Shown in pieces: positions 14,789-20,661 of a stretch of 20,661 nucleotides of DNA. Location of the stretch: the NCBI GenBank assembly GCA_964641715.1, contig CAZXMB010000037.1, positions 1 to 20,661 on the forward strand. The letters are read 5' to 3'. The position numbers and the translations under genes were made by a program. Source of the stretch: CAZXMB01 sp964641715 (GTDB lineage: Bacteria; Desulfobacterota; BSN033; UBA1163). Within the stretch, counting starts at the first letter, position 1. Every line of letters starts with the position of its first letter. The notes below the pieces were generated by a model. It saw only the letters and a program-made list of their open reading frames with translations, was not told the origin of the DNA and ran no database searches.

Positions 14789-14959
14789 TCATTTCTTAAA
14801 ACAATCCATGCACAGAAGTTTCTTATCCGGAGGGGGAGGGACTTGAACCACGACCTCCTTTCCACAACTGGCGCAGATAATTTTATAGAATTTCGGACGC
14901 GGGGAACGGCCTACCCTTGAGGTACGCATCCTTCCGTGCCTTCTCCTCTGAATCATCAT
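14789..14959 (-). CDS. Small zinc-ribbon protein
   Basis: A 56-residue open frame read directly from the - strand between the radical SAM and RRM genes. The N-terminal 25 residues are very basic (M-M-I-Q-R-R-R-H-G-R-M-R-T). A compact zinc ribbon follows: C29-x2-C32 (CASCGK), a Val/Pro-rich loop, then C50-x2-C53 (CMDCF). An AGAGGT ribosome site lies just before the tandem ATGs, and the gene starts 21 bases after the RRM gene. The intact four-Cys pattern, ribosome site and spacing argue for a real gene. Four-Cys ribbons with basic arms usually bind nucleic acid or ribosomes; pairing with an RNA-binding protein supports that, but it is inference. Confidence 0.75.
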   Translation of the reverse strand: MMIQRRRHGRMRTSRVGRSPRPKFYKIICASCGKEVVVQVPPPPDKKLLCMDCFKK

Positions 14960-14980
14960 GACCTCTTTTCCGTTTCGAAG

Positions 14981-15271
14981 TTAATAACGTCTTCCCCCGC
15001 CCCCCTGACGTCCGGAGCCTCTCCGGTCTGTCCGGGGTCGGGCTTCATTCACATTGACCTGCCGACCGAAGAGCTCTTTTCCATTGAGGTTTGCGATTGC
15101 GTTTTGAGCCTCATTTTGATCGGGCATTTCGACAAAGCCAAACCCACGGGGCTGGCCACTGTACTTATCTTTCACGATAGTGGCCGAGCTGACTTGACCG
15201 AAGGCTTCAAAGGTTTTTTGAAGATTTTCTTCTGATACATCAAATGATAGGTTTCCTACATAAATGTTCAT
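14981..15271 (-). CDS. RRM-domain RNA-binding protein (Rbp-like)
   Basis: A 96-residue protein with one complete RNA recognition motif (residues 1-78): RNP2 IYVGNL (3-8) and RNP1 RGFGFVEM (42-49), followed by a short Gly/Arg-rich tail (R-R-G-S-G-R-Q-G-G-G-G-R-R-Y). Proteins of this size and layout occur in cyanobacteria and many Proteobacteria and bind single-stranded RNA; some are cold-induced. It begins 15 bases after the rpoD stop behind an AAAGGAGA ribosome site, so it is probably co-transcribed with the sigma-factor gene and the zinc-ribbon gene after it. RNA targets are unknown. Confidence 0.92.
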   Translation of the reverse strand: MNIYVGNLSFDVSEENLQKTFEAFGQVSSATIVKDKYSGQPRGFGFVEMPDQNEAQNAIANLNGKELFGRQVNVNEARPRTDRRGSGRQGGGGRRY

Positions 15272-15286
15272 CGTCTCTCTCCTTTT

Positions 15287-16939
15287 TTAATATTCAAAAA
15301 AAATCCTCAGTTTTTCCGCCCGACTGGGATGTTTCAACTTTCTCAAGGCCTTCTCTTCGATCTGACGGATCCGCTCCCGTGTCACATGAAAGTCCTGTCC
15401 CACTTCCTCGAGAGTATGATCCTGTTTTTCTCCGATCCCGAACCGCATTCTTAAGATCTTCTCCTCCCTTTTATCGAGGGTGGAGAGGATACGATCCGTC
15501 TGCTTTGCCAGGTTCGAGATGATGGCCGCATCTTGAGGAGAAATAGAGCCCTTATCCTCAATCAAATCCTCCAGATGGCTATCCTCCTCCTCACCGATAG
15601 GAGTTTCAAGAGAAATGGTTTTTTTGCTGACCCTTAAAATCTTCTGGACATGTTGAAGAGGGACTTTCATCTTTTCGGCGATCTCTTCGAGGGTAGGTTC
15701 TCTTCCGATCTCCTGGACGAGGGATCGGGAAGTCCGGTTCAATTTATTGATGATCTCGATCATGTGGACGGGGATGCGAATGGTCCGGGCTTGGTCAGCA
15801 ATGGCCCGGGTGATAGCCTGACGGACCCACCAGGTGGCATAGGTTCCGAATTTATAACCCCTCTGGTATTCAAACTTTTCAACTGCCCTAATCAATCCGA
15901 TATTTCCTTCCTGAATCAAATCAAGAAACGGAAGGCCTCGATTCAAATATCTCTTCGCAATGGAGATGACCAATCTTAAGTTGGCCCTGATTAATTCGGC
16001 CTTGGCCTCTCTGACCCTGGTCTCTCCTCTCTCGATTGCCCTGATCGCCTCTTTGAGCTTACCGGAAGAGAGGCCGCACTCCGCCTCCATCCGGTTTATT
16101 TTCCGTTTCATCTTCCGGAGGGCGGCCCTCATTTCATCCTCATCTTTTCGTCTCAAATCCCCTTTCTTTCCCCTCAGAGGATTTTTGACTCCTTGAGCAA
16201 AAGCCCCAGATTTCTTCCGGTATTTTTTAACCTCTTCTTGTACCTTTTCTATCTGGTGGTCCCACTGTTTTAGCCTTTGAATTATCTTGTTGATCTGCTC
16301 TCCTCTTAAGTTGATCCCACTCAAGGCACTCAATATTTCATTCTGTTTTTTATCCATCTCCCGTTCGATTTTCATTTGAGAGATTTTCGTTTTCAGGGTC
16401 TTCCATTTCCGGCAGAGAAGTTGAATTTTAATCGCTCCCTTATGGATTTTATTGAAGAGCTGAAGGATTCTTTTTTCCTGAAGTCTTTCCTCTCTAATAT
16501 TCATCACCTCATCGTTCATCTCATTGGTGATCTCCCTGATTTTGACCTTTCCGGACCGGAGGTCTTTCCCAAGGTTGAGGATCTCCCCGACAGCCATGGG
16601 GCAGTGGAGGATCACGCGGAGGATCTCCTGCTGTCTGCTCTCGATCCTTTTTGCCACTTCCACTTCTCCCTCGCGGGTCAGCAGGGGGAAGGACCCCATC
16701 TCCTTCAGGTAGATTCGAACAGGATCAATCGCCTTTCCAGGAAGAGTTACCTCTTCGGCTCCAACGGTTTCTTCTTCTCCCGCAGGTTGAAGATTTTCAT
16801 CCTCCGTTTCGGCCCCTAACGACTCCACAAAAAGGTCCATATCCAACCCATCGGTCAGGGCTATCGGATCTTCGGTTCGTTCGAACAGGTAAGGTATTTC
16901 CGAAATCTGGTTTTTCAAATGTTCCTCTTGCGCAGTCAA
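15287..16939 (-). CDS. rpoD: RNA polymerase primary sigma factor (sigma-70, RpoD)
   Basis: A 550-residue group 1 sigma factor that directs RNA polymerase to housekeeping promoters. Region 1.2 is at about 70-105 (DPVRIYLKEMGSFPLLTREGE), a long charged non-conserved region at 106-310, region 2 at 313-392 (ANLRLVISIAKRY, DLIQEGNIGLIRAVEKF, YATWWVRQAI), region 3 at 393-470, and region 4 at 480-543 with the recognition helix around VTRERIRQIEEKALRKL. The start is a TTG with a weak ribosome site; no ATG or GTG lies between it and the upstream in-frame stop. The usual region 1.1 is not recognisable: only about 65 acidic residues precede region 1.2. It heads an rpoD-RRM-zinc ribbon unit. Confidence 0.93.
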   Translation of the reverse strand: MTAQEEHLKNQISEIPYLFERTEDPIALTDGLDMDLFVESLGAETEDENLQPAGEEETVGAEEVTLPGKAIDPVRIYLKEMGSFPLLTREGEVEVAKRIESRQQEILRVILHCPMAVGEILNLGKDLRSGKVKIREITNEMNDEVMNIREERLQEKRILQLFNKIHKGAIKIQLLCRKWKTLKTKISQMKIEREMDKKQNEILSALSGINLRGEQINKIIQRLKQWDHQIEKVQEEVKKYRKKSGAFAQGVKNPLRGKKGDLRRKDEDEMRAALRKMKRKINRMEAECGLSSGKLKEAIRAIERGETRVREAKAELIRANLRLVISIAKRYLNRGLPFLDLIQEGNIGLIRAVEKFEYQRGYKFGTYATWWVRQAITRAIADQARTIRIPVHMIEIINKLNRTSRSLVQEIGREPTLEEIAEKMKVPLQHVQKILRVSKKTISLETPIGEEEDSHLEDLIEDKGSISPQDAAIISNLAKQTDRILSTLDKREEKILRMRFGIGEKQDHTLEEVGQDFHVTRERIRQIEEKALRKLKHPSRAEKLRIFFEY

Positions 16940-17003
16940 TCTCTTTTCAAAGAAAAACGGTGAAGGGTCCGGAAAGGGTTTATTTCAGCTCTGAATAATA
17001 AAA

Positions 17004-17035
17004 CCGCAAAGAAGTTGTTTAGAGTTTCCTTGCGG
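17004..17035 (-). terminator. Terminator-like hairpin in the rpoD leader
   Basis: CCGCAA (17004-17009) pairs with TTGCGG (17030-17035); after one mismatch, GAA/TTC adds three more pairs. Read on the - strand the hairpin is followed by TTTTATTATT, and on the + strand by a shorter CTTTT. It lies about 105 bases past the end of the QueG-like gene and 65 bases before the rpoD start. It may simply end the upstream unit. If the candidate promoter at 17086-17114 is real, it lies inside the rpoD leader as a possible attenuator. Confidence 0.55.
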
Positions 17036-17085
17036 CTTTTCTCAACTTAAACGACAATAAACTCTTGGCAACTAAATTTGACCTA

Positions 17086-17114
17086 ACTATAAGCTTTTCC
17101 CAACCAAATAGCAA
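17086..17114 (-). promoter_or_regulatory. Candidate sigma-70 promoter upstream of rpoD
   Basis: On the - strand TTGCTA (17109-17114, 4 of 6 to consensus) and TATAGT (17086-17091, 5 of 6) are separated by exactly 17 bases. Transcription would begin near 17078, giving a leader of about 140 bases that includes the terminator-like hairpin at 17004-17035. Confidence 0.45.
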
Positions 17115-17139
17115 GAACATTCGCAGGGGACCGAATGAT

Positions 17140-17940
17140 TCACCTCTTCACCGGGCTCGAAAGACCTCCCGGGCAGTATCGTGTGCAGTTATCGCAGTGG
17201 TAATGGATAAAAAATTGAAGGTATTGCATGTGGCGGAAAAATCGAGGTGATTTCAACATCTCCAGGCGTTCTTTCGTGGAGGGTTTCTCTGCCATCTCGA
17301 TCAAGAACCGCATAAAGTTTCCCACATCGTCCGGCTGGCTCACCCTCACACAGCGATGGCTCAGTACACGGCCCTCTTCTGTCAATGCCTTTCCGGGGCA
17401 GGTTGTTCTGCAGTCATAGCCGCAGGTGGAACACGGATCATAGTCCCGAAGAGGGGAATCGGATTCAAGATCAAGGCTGTTGAGAAGGCCAAGGAACATG
17501 ACCCGAGGCCCATATTGAGGGGTCAGGGCGAGCGTGTTTCTCCCCCATACGGCCAGTCCACTCTGAACGGCTGAATGTCGCAACGAGATACTACCGATGG
17601 GAGAACGGAAGGTTTCCCCGGTGAGTTCAAAAGGTCGATGAGCCTGAACGAGAAAGCATTCGGCCCCGTATTGGCGTCCCATAAATTTACCAAGATGATA
17701 GGCGGCCGTATTGCCGGCGGATTCCACCGCATATAAAAAAGAGGGCATCTTGCTCCAGGTATTTTCTCCATAGCGATAAGCCCCTGCAAGAGGACTGAAG
17801 GCAAGAACGACGATGGACCGGGCGGATTGGAGGTAACGAAGTGGATCAGGAGAACGGGGGCTATGATAGTCCCTCAGATTTAAAAAACCCACCAGATCCG
17901 CTCCCAGATCCATGGCCTTCTCTCTTATCTTCTCCTTCAT
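17140..17940 (-). CDS. QueG-like double [4Fe-4S] protein
   Basis: A 266-residue iron-sulfur protein resembling the epoxyqueuosine-reductase/corrinoid-reductase superfamily. The SLRHSAVQSGLAVWGRNTL and YGPRVMFLGLLNSLDLE stretches (119-158) match the QueG central fold. Cluster-type Cys are C170-x2-C173-x3-C177-x3-C181-P, C197, and C249-x2-C252-x3-C256-P, enough for two [4Fe-4S] clusters if C197 gives the eighth ligand. The first motif has three rather than two residues between its second and third Cys. The protein is shorter than typical QueG and lacks its C-terminal repeat part, so tRNA modification is not assured. GGGGAGGAAC before ATG 17940 sets the start, 14 bases after livF. Confidence 0.72.
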   Translation of the reverse strand: MKEKIREKAMDLGADLVGFLNLRDYHSPRSPDPLRYLQSARSIVVLAFSPLAGAYRYGENTWSKMPSFLYAVESAGNTAAYHLGKFMGRQYGAECFLVQAHRPFELTGETFRSPIGSISLRHSAVQSGLAVWGRNTLALTPQYGPRVMFLGLLNSLDLESDSPLRDYDPCSTCGYDCRTTCPGKALTEEGRVLSHRCVRVSQPDDVGNFMRFLIEMAEKPSTKERLEMLKSPRFFRHMQYLQFFIHYHCDNCTRYCPGGLSSPVKR

Positions 17941-17954
17941 CGCCGTTCCTCCCC

Positions 17955-18749
17955 TCAGGATAACCACCTCTTTCTTCTCCGGTAGTGTTTCACTTCCCGG
18001 AAGCTTTTCCGTTTCCCCAGTTGGCTGAGGCCAAGGTAAAATTCTTTGATATCCTCATTCTCCTTGAGCTTGGGAGAAGGGCCATCTAAAACGATACGCC
18101 CGTTCTCCATGATATAGCCAAAATCAGAGGTGGAAAGGGCAATCTTTGCATTCTGCTCAACGAGAAGAATGGATGTCTTTTCTTCCCGGTTGATCTTTTT
18201 AATCACCTCGAAGATATCTCTCACAAGAAGAGGGCTGAGCCCGAGTGAGGGCTCGTCGAGAAGCATCACCTTCGGATCGGACATCAGGGCACGACCCATG
18301 ACCAGCATCTGCCTCTCCCCTCCGGAGAGATAGCCGCTCACCTGTCTTCTCAGGTCTTTGAGTCTTGGGAAAAAGTGGTAGACCCAATCAAGGTCTTTTA
18401 GAATCGCCTCTTTGTCGTTTCGAGCATAGGCGCCCACCCGGAGATTTTCCTCCACCGTGAGATGTTCGAACAGGCGACGACCCTCCATGACCTGGATGAT
18501 TCCCATCTGGACGATCTCCTCCGGTGCCTTCCCATCAATCCTGACACCATCAAACTCAATGCTTCCGTCCGTGACCTCCCCCAATTCCGTATAGAGGACT
18601 CCTGAGATGGCCTTGAGGGCCGTTGTCTTCCCCGCCCCATTGGCCCCCAGCAGGGAGATGATCTTTCCGTCAGGGACCTCGAGGGAGACTCCCTTCAGGA
18701 CGAGGATCACATCACTGTAAATGACCTCGATGTTGTTGAGACGAAGCAT
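17955..18749 (-). CDS. livF: Branched-chain amino acid-type ABC transporter ATPase (LivF)
   Basis: A 264-residue ABC ATPase of the LivF subfamily, which energises import of branched-chain amino acids or similar carboxylates. Walker A is GANGAGKTT (35-43), the Q-loop is at Q86, the signature is YLSGGERQ (140-147), Walker B is VMLLDEPS (161-168, catalytic E166), and the LVEQN switch (196-200) has the Gln usual for LivF in place of His. A basic C-terminal tail (about 245-264, ending RRRKRWLS) extends past the usual length; I recall similar tails in Desulfobacterota. LivG, LivH and LivM are not in the window. No clear ribosome site precedes the ATG. Confidence 0.92.
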   Translation of the reverse strand: MLRLNNIEVIYSDVILVLKGVSLEVPDGKIISLLGANGAGKTTALKAISGVLYTELGEVTDGSIEFDGVRIDGKAPEEIVQMGIIQVMEGRRLFEHLTVEENLRVGAYARNDKEAILKDLDWVYHFFPRLKDLRRQVSGYLSGGERQMLVMGRALMSDPKVMLLDEPSLGLSPLLVRDIFEVIKKINREEKTSILLVEQNAKIALSTSDFGYIMENGRIVLDGPSPKLKENEDIKEFYLGLSQLGKRKSFREVKHYRRRKRWLS

Positions 18750-18801
18750 CGTTTAACCAGAATTCCAATCTCTCAGGGTGGTTACTCCTGCCAAAGGTGA
18801 A

Positions 18802-18847
18802 ATAGGGGAGGCATTAGCCTCCCCTATGGGCGACTAAAGTCGCCCAT
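18802..18847. repeat. Tandem perfect hairpins, REP-like
   Basis: Two perfect palindromes sit side by side in the 157-base gap upstream of livF. The first has 11-bp arms (ATAGGGGAGGC, 18802-18812; GCCTCCCCTAT, 18817-18827) around ATTA. The second has 9-bp arms (ATGGGCGAC, 18826-18834; GTCGCCCAT, 18839-18847) around TAAA. They share two bases, and the loops are each other's near complement. No U tract follows on either strand, so they are not ordinary terminators. Their form fits an interspersed REP/BIME-type element or an mRNA-stabilising structure. The rest of the gap (18850-18906) is very AT-rich with nothing else callable. Confidence 0.7.
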
Positions 18848-18906
18848 ACCCACTCTGATATGGTAAATTTTTATCCAAATTTTTTTATTTTTTGAGTAAT
18901 TTTACT

Positions 18907-19401
18907 CTATTTCTTAACGGGTGCCACAAACTCCAGAGTGATTGTGGTCATCGCTCCGGAATCCGCTCCGGAGACTTTGATTTTATAAACTCCCGGAGGA
19001 ATGGGATTCAGAGTCTTTGGATCAGGAGCCATAATGGGAGTCCAACCCACTCGAAAGAGGGTGTTCAATTTAGCCGTCACAGGGACCTCTGCCTTAAAAC
19101 TCCCTGCCTCATTTGCCTGACCAAAGGCAATTCCCACATCCTCTCCGGGCTTCGCCCCCTTCATCTCTACTCCAGGAGGAAGCACCAGATCCACGACCAC
19201 CATTTCCTTTGGAGACCAGCCTGTCCCTGTAAAAACGATGGGGACTCTCATAATATCCGGAAACTTCAGCTCCACTTTTTCAGGAGTGACTGAGGCCGTG
19301 ACCTTGGGTTTTGGAGGCGGGAACAGTGTTTTACATGCCACCCATGAAAAAGCGATCGTTCCGATCATCAGAAGAATCAATATTTTTCTGAGAGAATTCA
19401 T
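18907..19401 (-). CDS. Small exported protein with beta-rich domain, hypothetical
   Basis: A 164-residue protein. The N-terminus is a signal peptide (basic N-S-L-R-K, then the hydrophobic I-L-I-L-L-M-I-G-T-I-A-F-S). It ends at W-V-A-C, which could be a lipobox although Trp at -3 is unusual, so lipid attachment is uncertain. After a Pro/Lys linker the rest (about 35-160) alternates hydrophobic strands with turns (F-T-G-T-G-W-S-P-K, P-P-G-V-Y-K-I-K-V-S-G), suggesting an immunoglobulin-like beta-sandwich. I do not recognise the family. It sits between the transporter's binding protein and livF, with GGGGAGG before ATG 19401, so it may be an accessory envelope component of that system; that is inference. 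Confidence 0.65.
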   Translation of the reverse strand: MNSLRKILILLMIGTIAFSWVACKTLFPPPKPKVTASVTPEKVELKFPDIMRVPIVFTGTGWSPKEMVVVDLVLPPGVEMKGAKPGEDVGIAFGQANEAGSFKAEVPVTAKLNTLFRVGWTPIMAPDPKTLNPIPPGVYKIKVSGADSGAMTTITLEFVAPVKK

Positions 19402-19421
19402 CAATCCTCCCCCCTTTCTTT

Positions 19422-20636
19422 TTAGAATTTATGAAGAGATACGGCGTCCGGTGTTTTTATCCAATCGGATGCGGAAACGACTTTGCCTGCTTTTACCTGA
19501 TAAAACCTGACTTCCAGGCTTCCCCTTCGTGAAGTCGGGCTATAGGCACAGGGACCCTGTAACCCAGCTCTCTGCATCCCTGTCAGTTTCTGGTAGGCCT
19601 GGAACATGGCCTCCCCGTTCAACTTCTTATAGCCCACATCTTTTAAGGCAATCCTCAGCCCTGCCTCGAAGGTCATTGCCCATACCATCCCGATGGTATA
19701 GACCTCATTCATATCCTCCAATTTCCCCCGTCCGTATTTTACCCAGAGGTTTGACAGGGGATGCTTTCTTGCGTCGTCTCCCCGAATATAATAGGAAACG
19801 ATGATCGCGCCCTCTAAGGCCTCGGGATGAAGCCTGGTGCCCAGAGAGGTGGGGCCCCAATAGTCGCAGAAAAACTGGATGTTCTTTTTCAGGCCCAATT
19901 TATGAGCATCCCGGATCACATTGGTCGGTGTGGGATCCACCCCGCCCACGAAGATGTAGTTAACCTCTGCCTTGGCCAGCCTTGAGAGATAAACCGTATG
20001 ATCCAGCGATCCCGGCGGGAAAAACTCCGGCGGGGCCAAAGTCACTCCCATCTTTTCTGCGTATTCTTTTCCGCCTCGGAGAAATTCCTTGCCGTAAGGG
20101 TTATCCCAGGAGATGTAACCTATCTTAGGCATTCCCGTTTTCCCCTTCTTCCTCCAGTCCGAAATGATCCAGTCAATCGTAGCCGCAAAAGAATCCTGAT
20201 AGGCAGGGCCCCATATGAAGACCCTTCCCAGATGGGCCTGGAATTCCCCATCTCCGGGGACGAGCTGGACCAGTTTATCTTTTGTCGCCAGTGGTGCGAT
20301 CGCTTTTCCGATGGGCGTGCCGATGGCATTGACGACCAGGAGTTTGGGCTCAGCCCGGTAGCGCTTATAGGCAGAAACGCCTCTGGCCACATCATATCGG
20401 GTATCGACACCGATGAACTTCACCTTTACTCCATCGACCCCCCCTCTCGCATTCAAATCTTTAAAGTAATCCTCGGTGCCCATATCCCCGGGGACATTGA
20501 GGCCTGCAATGGCTGCCGTGTAATCGGCAAGGCTGAGGTAGGTGACATATTTTTCCGCCGCACCGCTTTTGAGAACCCCGATCCCAAAGAGAAACGTAAA
20601 AATGACGACTCCGTATAACCACCTTTTCATCTTCAT
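19422..20636 (-). CDS. ABC transporter periplasmic substrate-binding protein (LivK-type)
   Basis: A 404-residue periplasmic binding protein of the type 1 (Leu/Ile/Val-binding) fold. A signal peptide covers about residues 1-27 (basic K-M-K-R-W, hydrophobic core, cleavage near S-G-A-A-E). The mature part shows LSLADYTAAIAGLNVPGDMGTEDYFKDLNARGGVDGVKVKF, KIGYISWDNPYGKEFLRG, and LAKAEVNYIFVGGVDPTPTNVIRDAHKLGL, which match the two lobes. The ligand cannot be read; in Desulfobacterota such proteins often serve amides, short acids or aromatic acids. AGGAGG lies five bases before ATG 20636; ATGs at 20639 and 20630 are alternatives. A likely upstream gene ends at the window edge. Confidence 0.88.
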   Translation of the reverse strand: MKMKRWLYGVVIFTFLFGIGVLKSGAAEKYVTYLSLADYTAAIAGLNVPGDMGTEDYFKDLNARGGVDGVKVKFIGVDTRYDVARGVSAYKRYRAEPKLLVVNAIGTPIGKAIAPLATKDKLVQLVPGDGEFQAHLGRVFIWGPAYQDSFAATIDWIISDWRKKGKTGMPKIGYISWDNPYGKEFLRGGKEYAEKMGVTLAPPEFFPPGSLDHTVYLSRLAKAEVNYIFVGGVDPTPTNVIRDAHKLGLKKNIQFFCDYWGPTSLGTRLHPEALEGAIIVSYYIRGDDARKHPLSNLWVKYGRGKLEDMNEVYTIGMVWAMTFEAGLRIALKDVGYKKLNGEAMFQAYQKLTGMQRAGLQGPCAYSPTSRRGSLEVRFYQVKAGKVVSASDWIKTPDAVSLHKF

Positions 20637-20661
20637 CATGACCTCCTTTCGTTACGCCTCA

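Noticed and set aside
18850..18906. AT-rich stretch with a GAGTAA/TTACTC palindrome as a terminator
   Set aside because: On the - strand the stem is followed by A residues, not U, and on the + strand no gene reads into it.
19998..20618. 206-codon open frame on the + strand
   Set aside because: It is antisense to the substrate-binding protein; no signal, motif or ribosome site supports it.

Overview
The window looks like chromosomal DNA from a Gram-negative anaerobic-type bacterium, most likely a member of Desulfobacterota (the old Deltaproteobacteria) or a close relative. This is an inference from protein style and gene order: a CcsA/CcsB (system II) cytochrome c gene just upstream of hemA-hemC-hemD, a LivK/LivF-type ABC system with a basic-tailed LivF, a B12-binding radical SAM protein, a stand-alone RRM protein behind rpoD, and a GpgS/GpgP compatible-solute pair. 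No rRNA, tRNA, CRISPR array, phage gene or transposase is visible. No gene-free stretch exceeds 300 bases.

Left third, + strand (194-7424). After a short rho-independent terminator come five small genes: a stand-alone receiver, a mannose-type PTS EIIA protein, a receiver lacking its phosphoacceptor Asp, a 66-residue SAP-like/Cys-rich protein and a 55-residue single-span membrane protein. Next is a tightly packed osmolyte cluster: glucosyl-3-phosphoglycerate synthase (gpgS), its HAD phosphatase (gpgP), a LapA-like membrane protein, an unassigned GT-A glycosyltransferase, a glucosylglycerate/mannosylglycerate-synthase-like glycosyltransferase, and a channel-like protein with an MscS-like pore helix but no MscS cage. 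I read this as synthesis of glucosylglycerate or an extended derivative, linked to a membrane channel.

Middle, - strand (7445-14734). ccsA-hemA-galT-hemC-hemD make an early-tetrapyrrole/cytochrome c unit in which galT sits between hemA and hemC with overlapping or abutting ends. A 216-bp inverted-repeat (MITE-like) element separates hemD from a YihX-like HAD phosphatase. Upstream lies a B12-binding radical SAM gene.

Right third, - strand (14789-20636). rpoD is followed by an RRM protein and a 56-residue zinc-ribbon protein. The rpoD leader carries a candidate promoter and, between it and the start codon, a terminator-like hairpin. Farther upstream are a branched-chain-amino-acid-type substrate-binding protein, a small exported protein, livF and a QueG-like double 4Fe-4S protein. 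A striking pair of adjacent hairpins sits in the gap before livF. The rest of that transporter (permeases, LivG) is not in the window and would probably lie beyond the right edge.

The best candidates for something not well described are the osmolyte cluster with its unassigned third glycosyltransferase and cage-less channel, and the small signalling block at the left.
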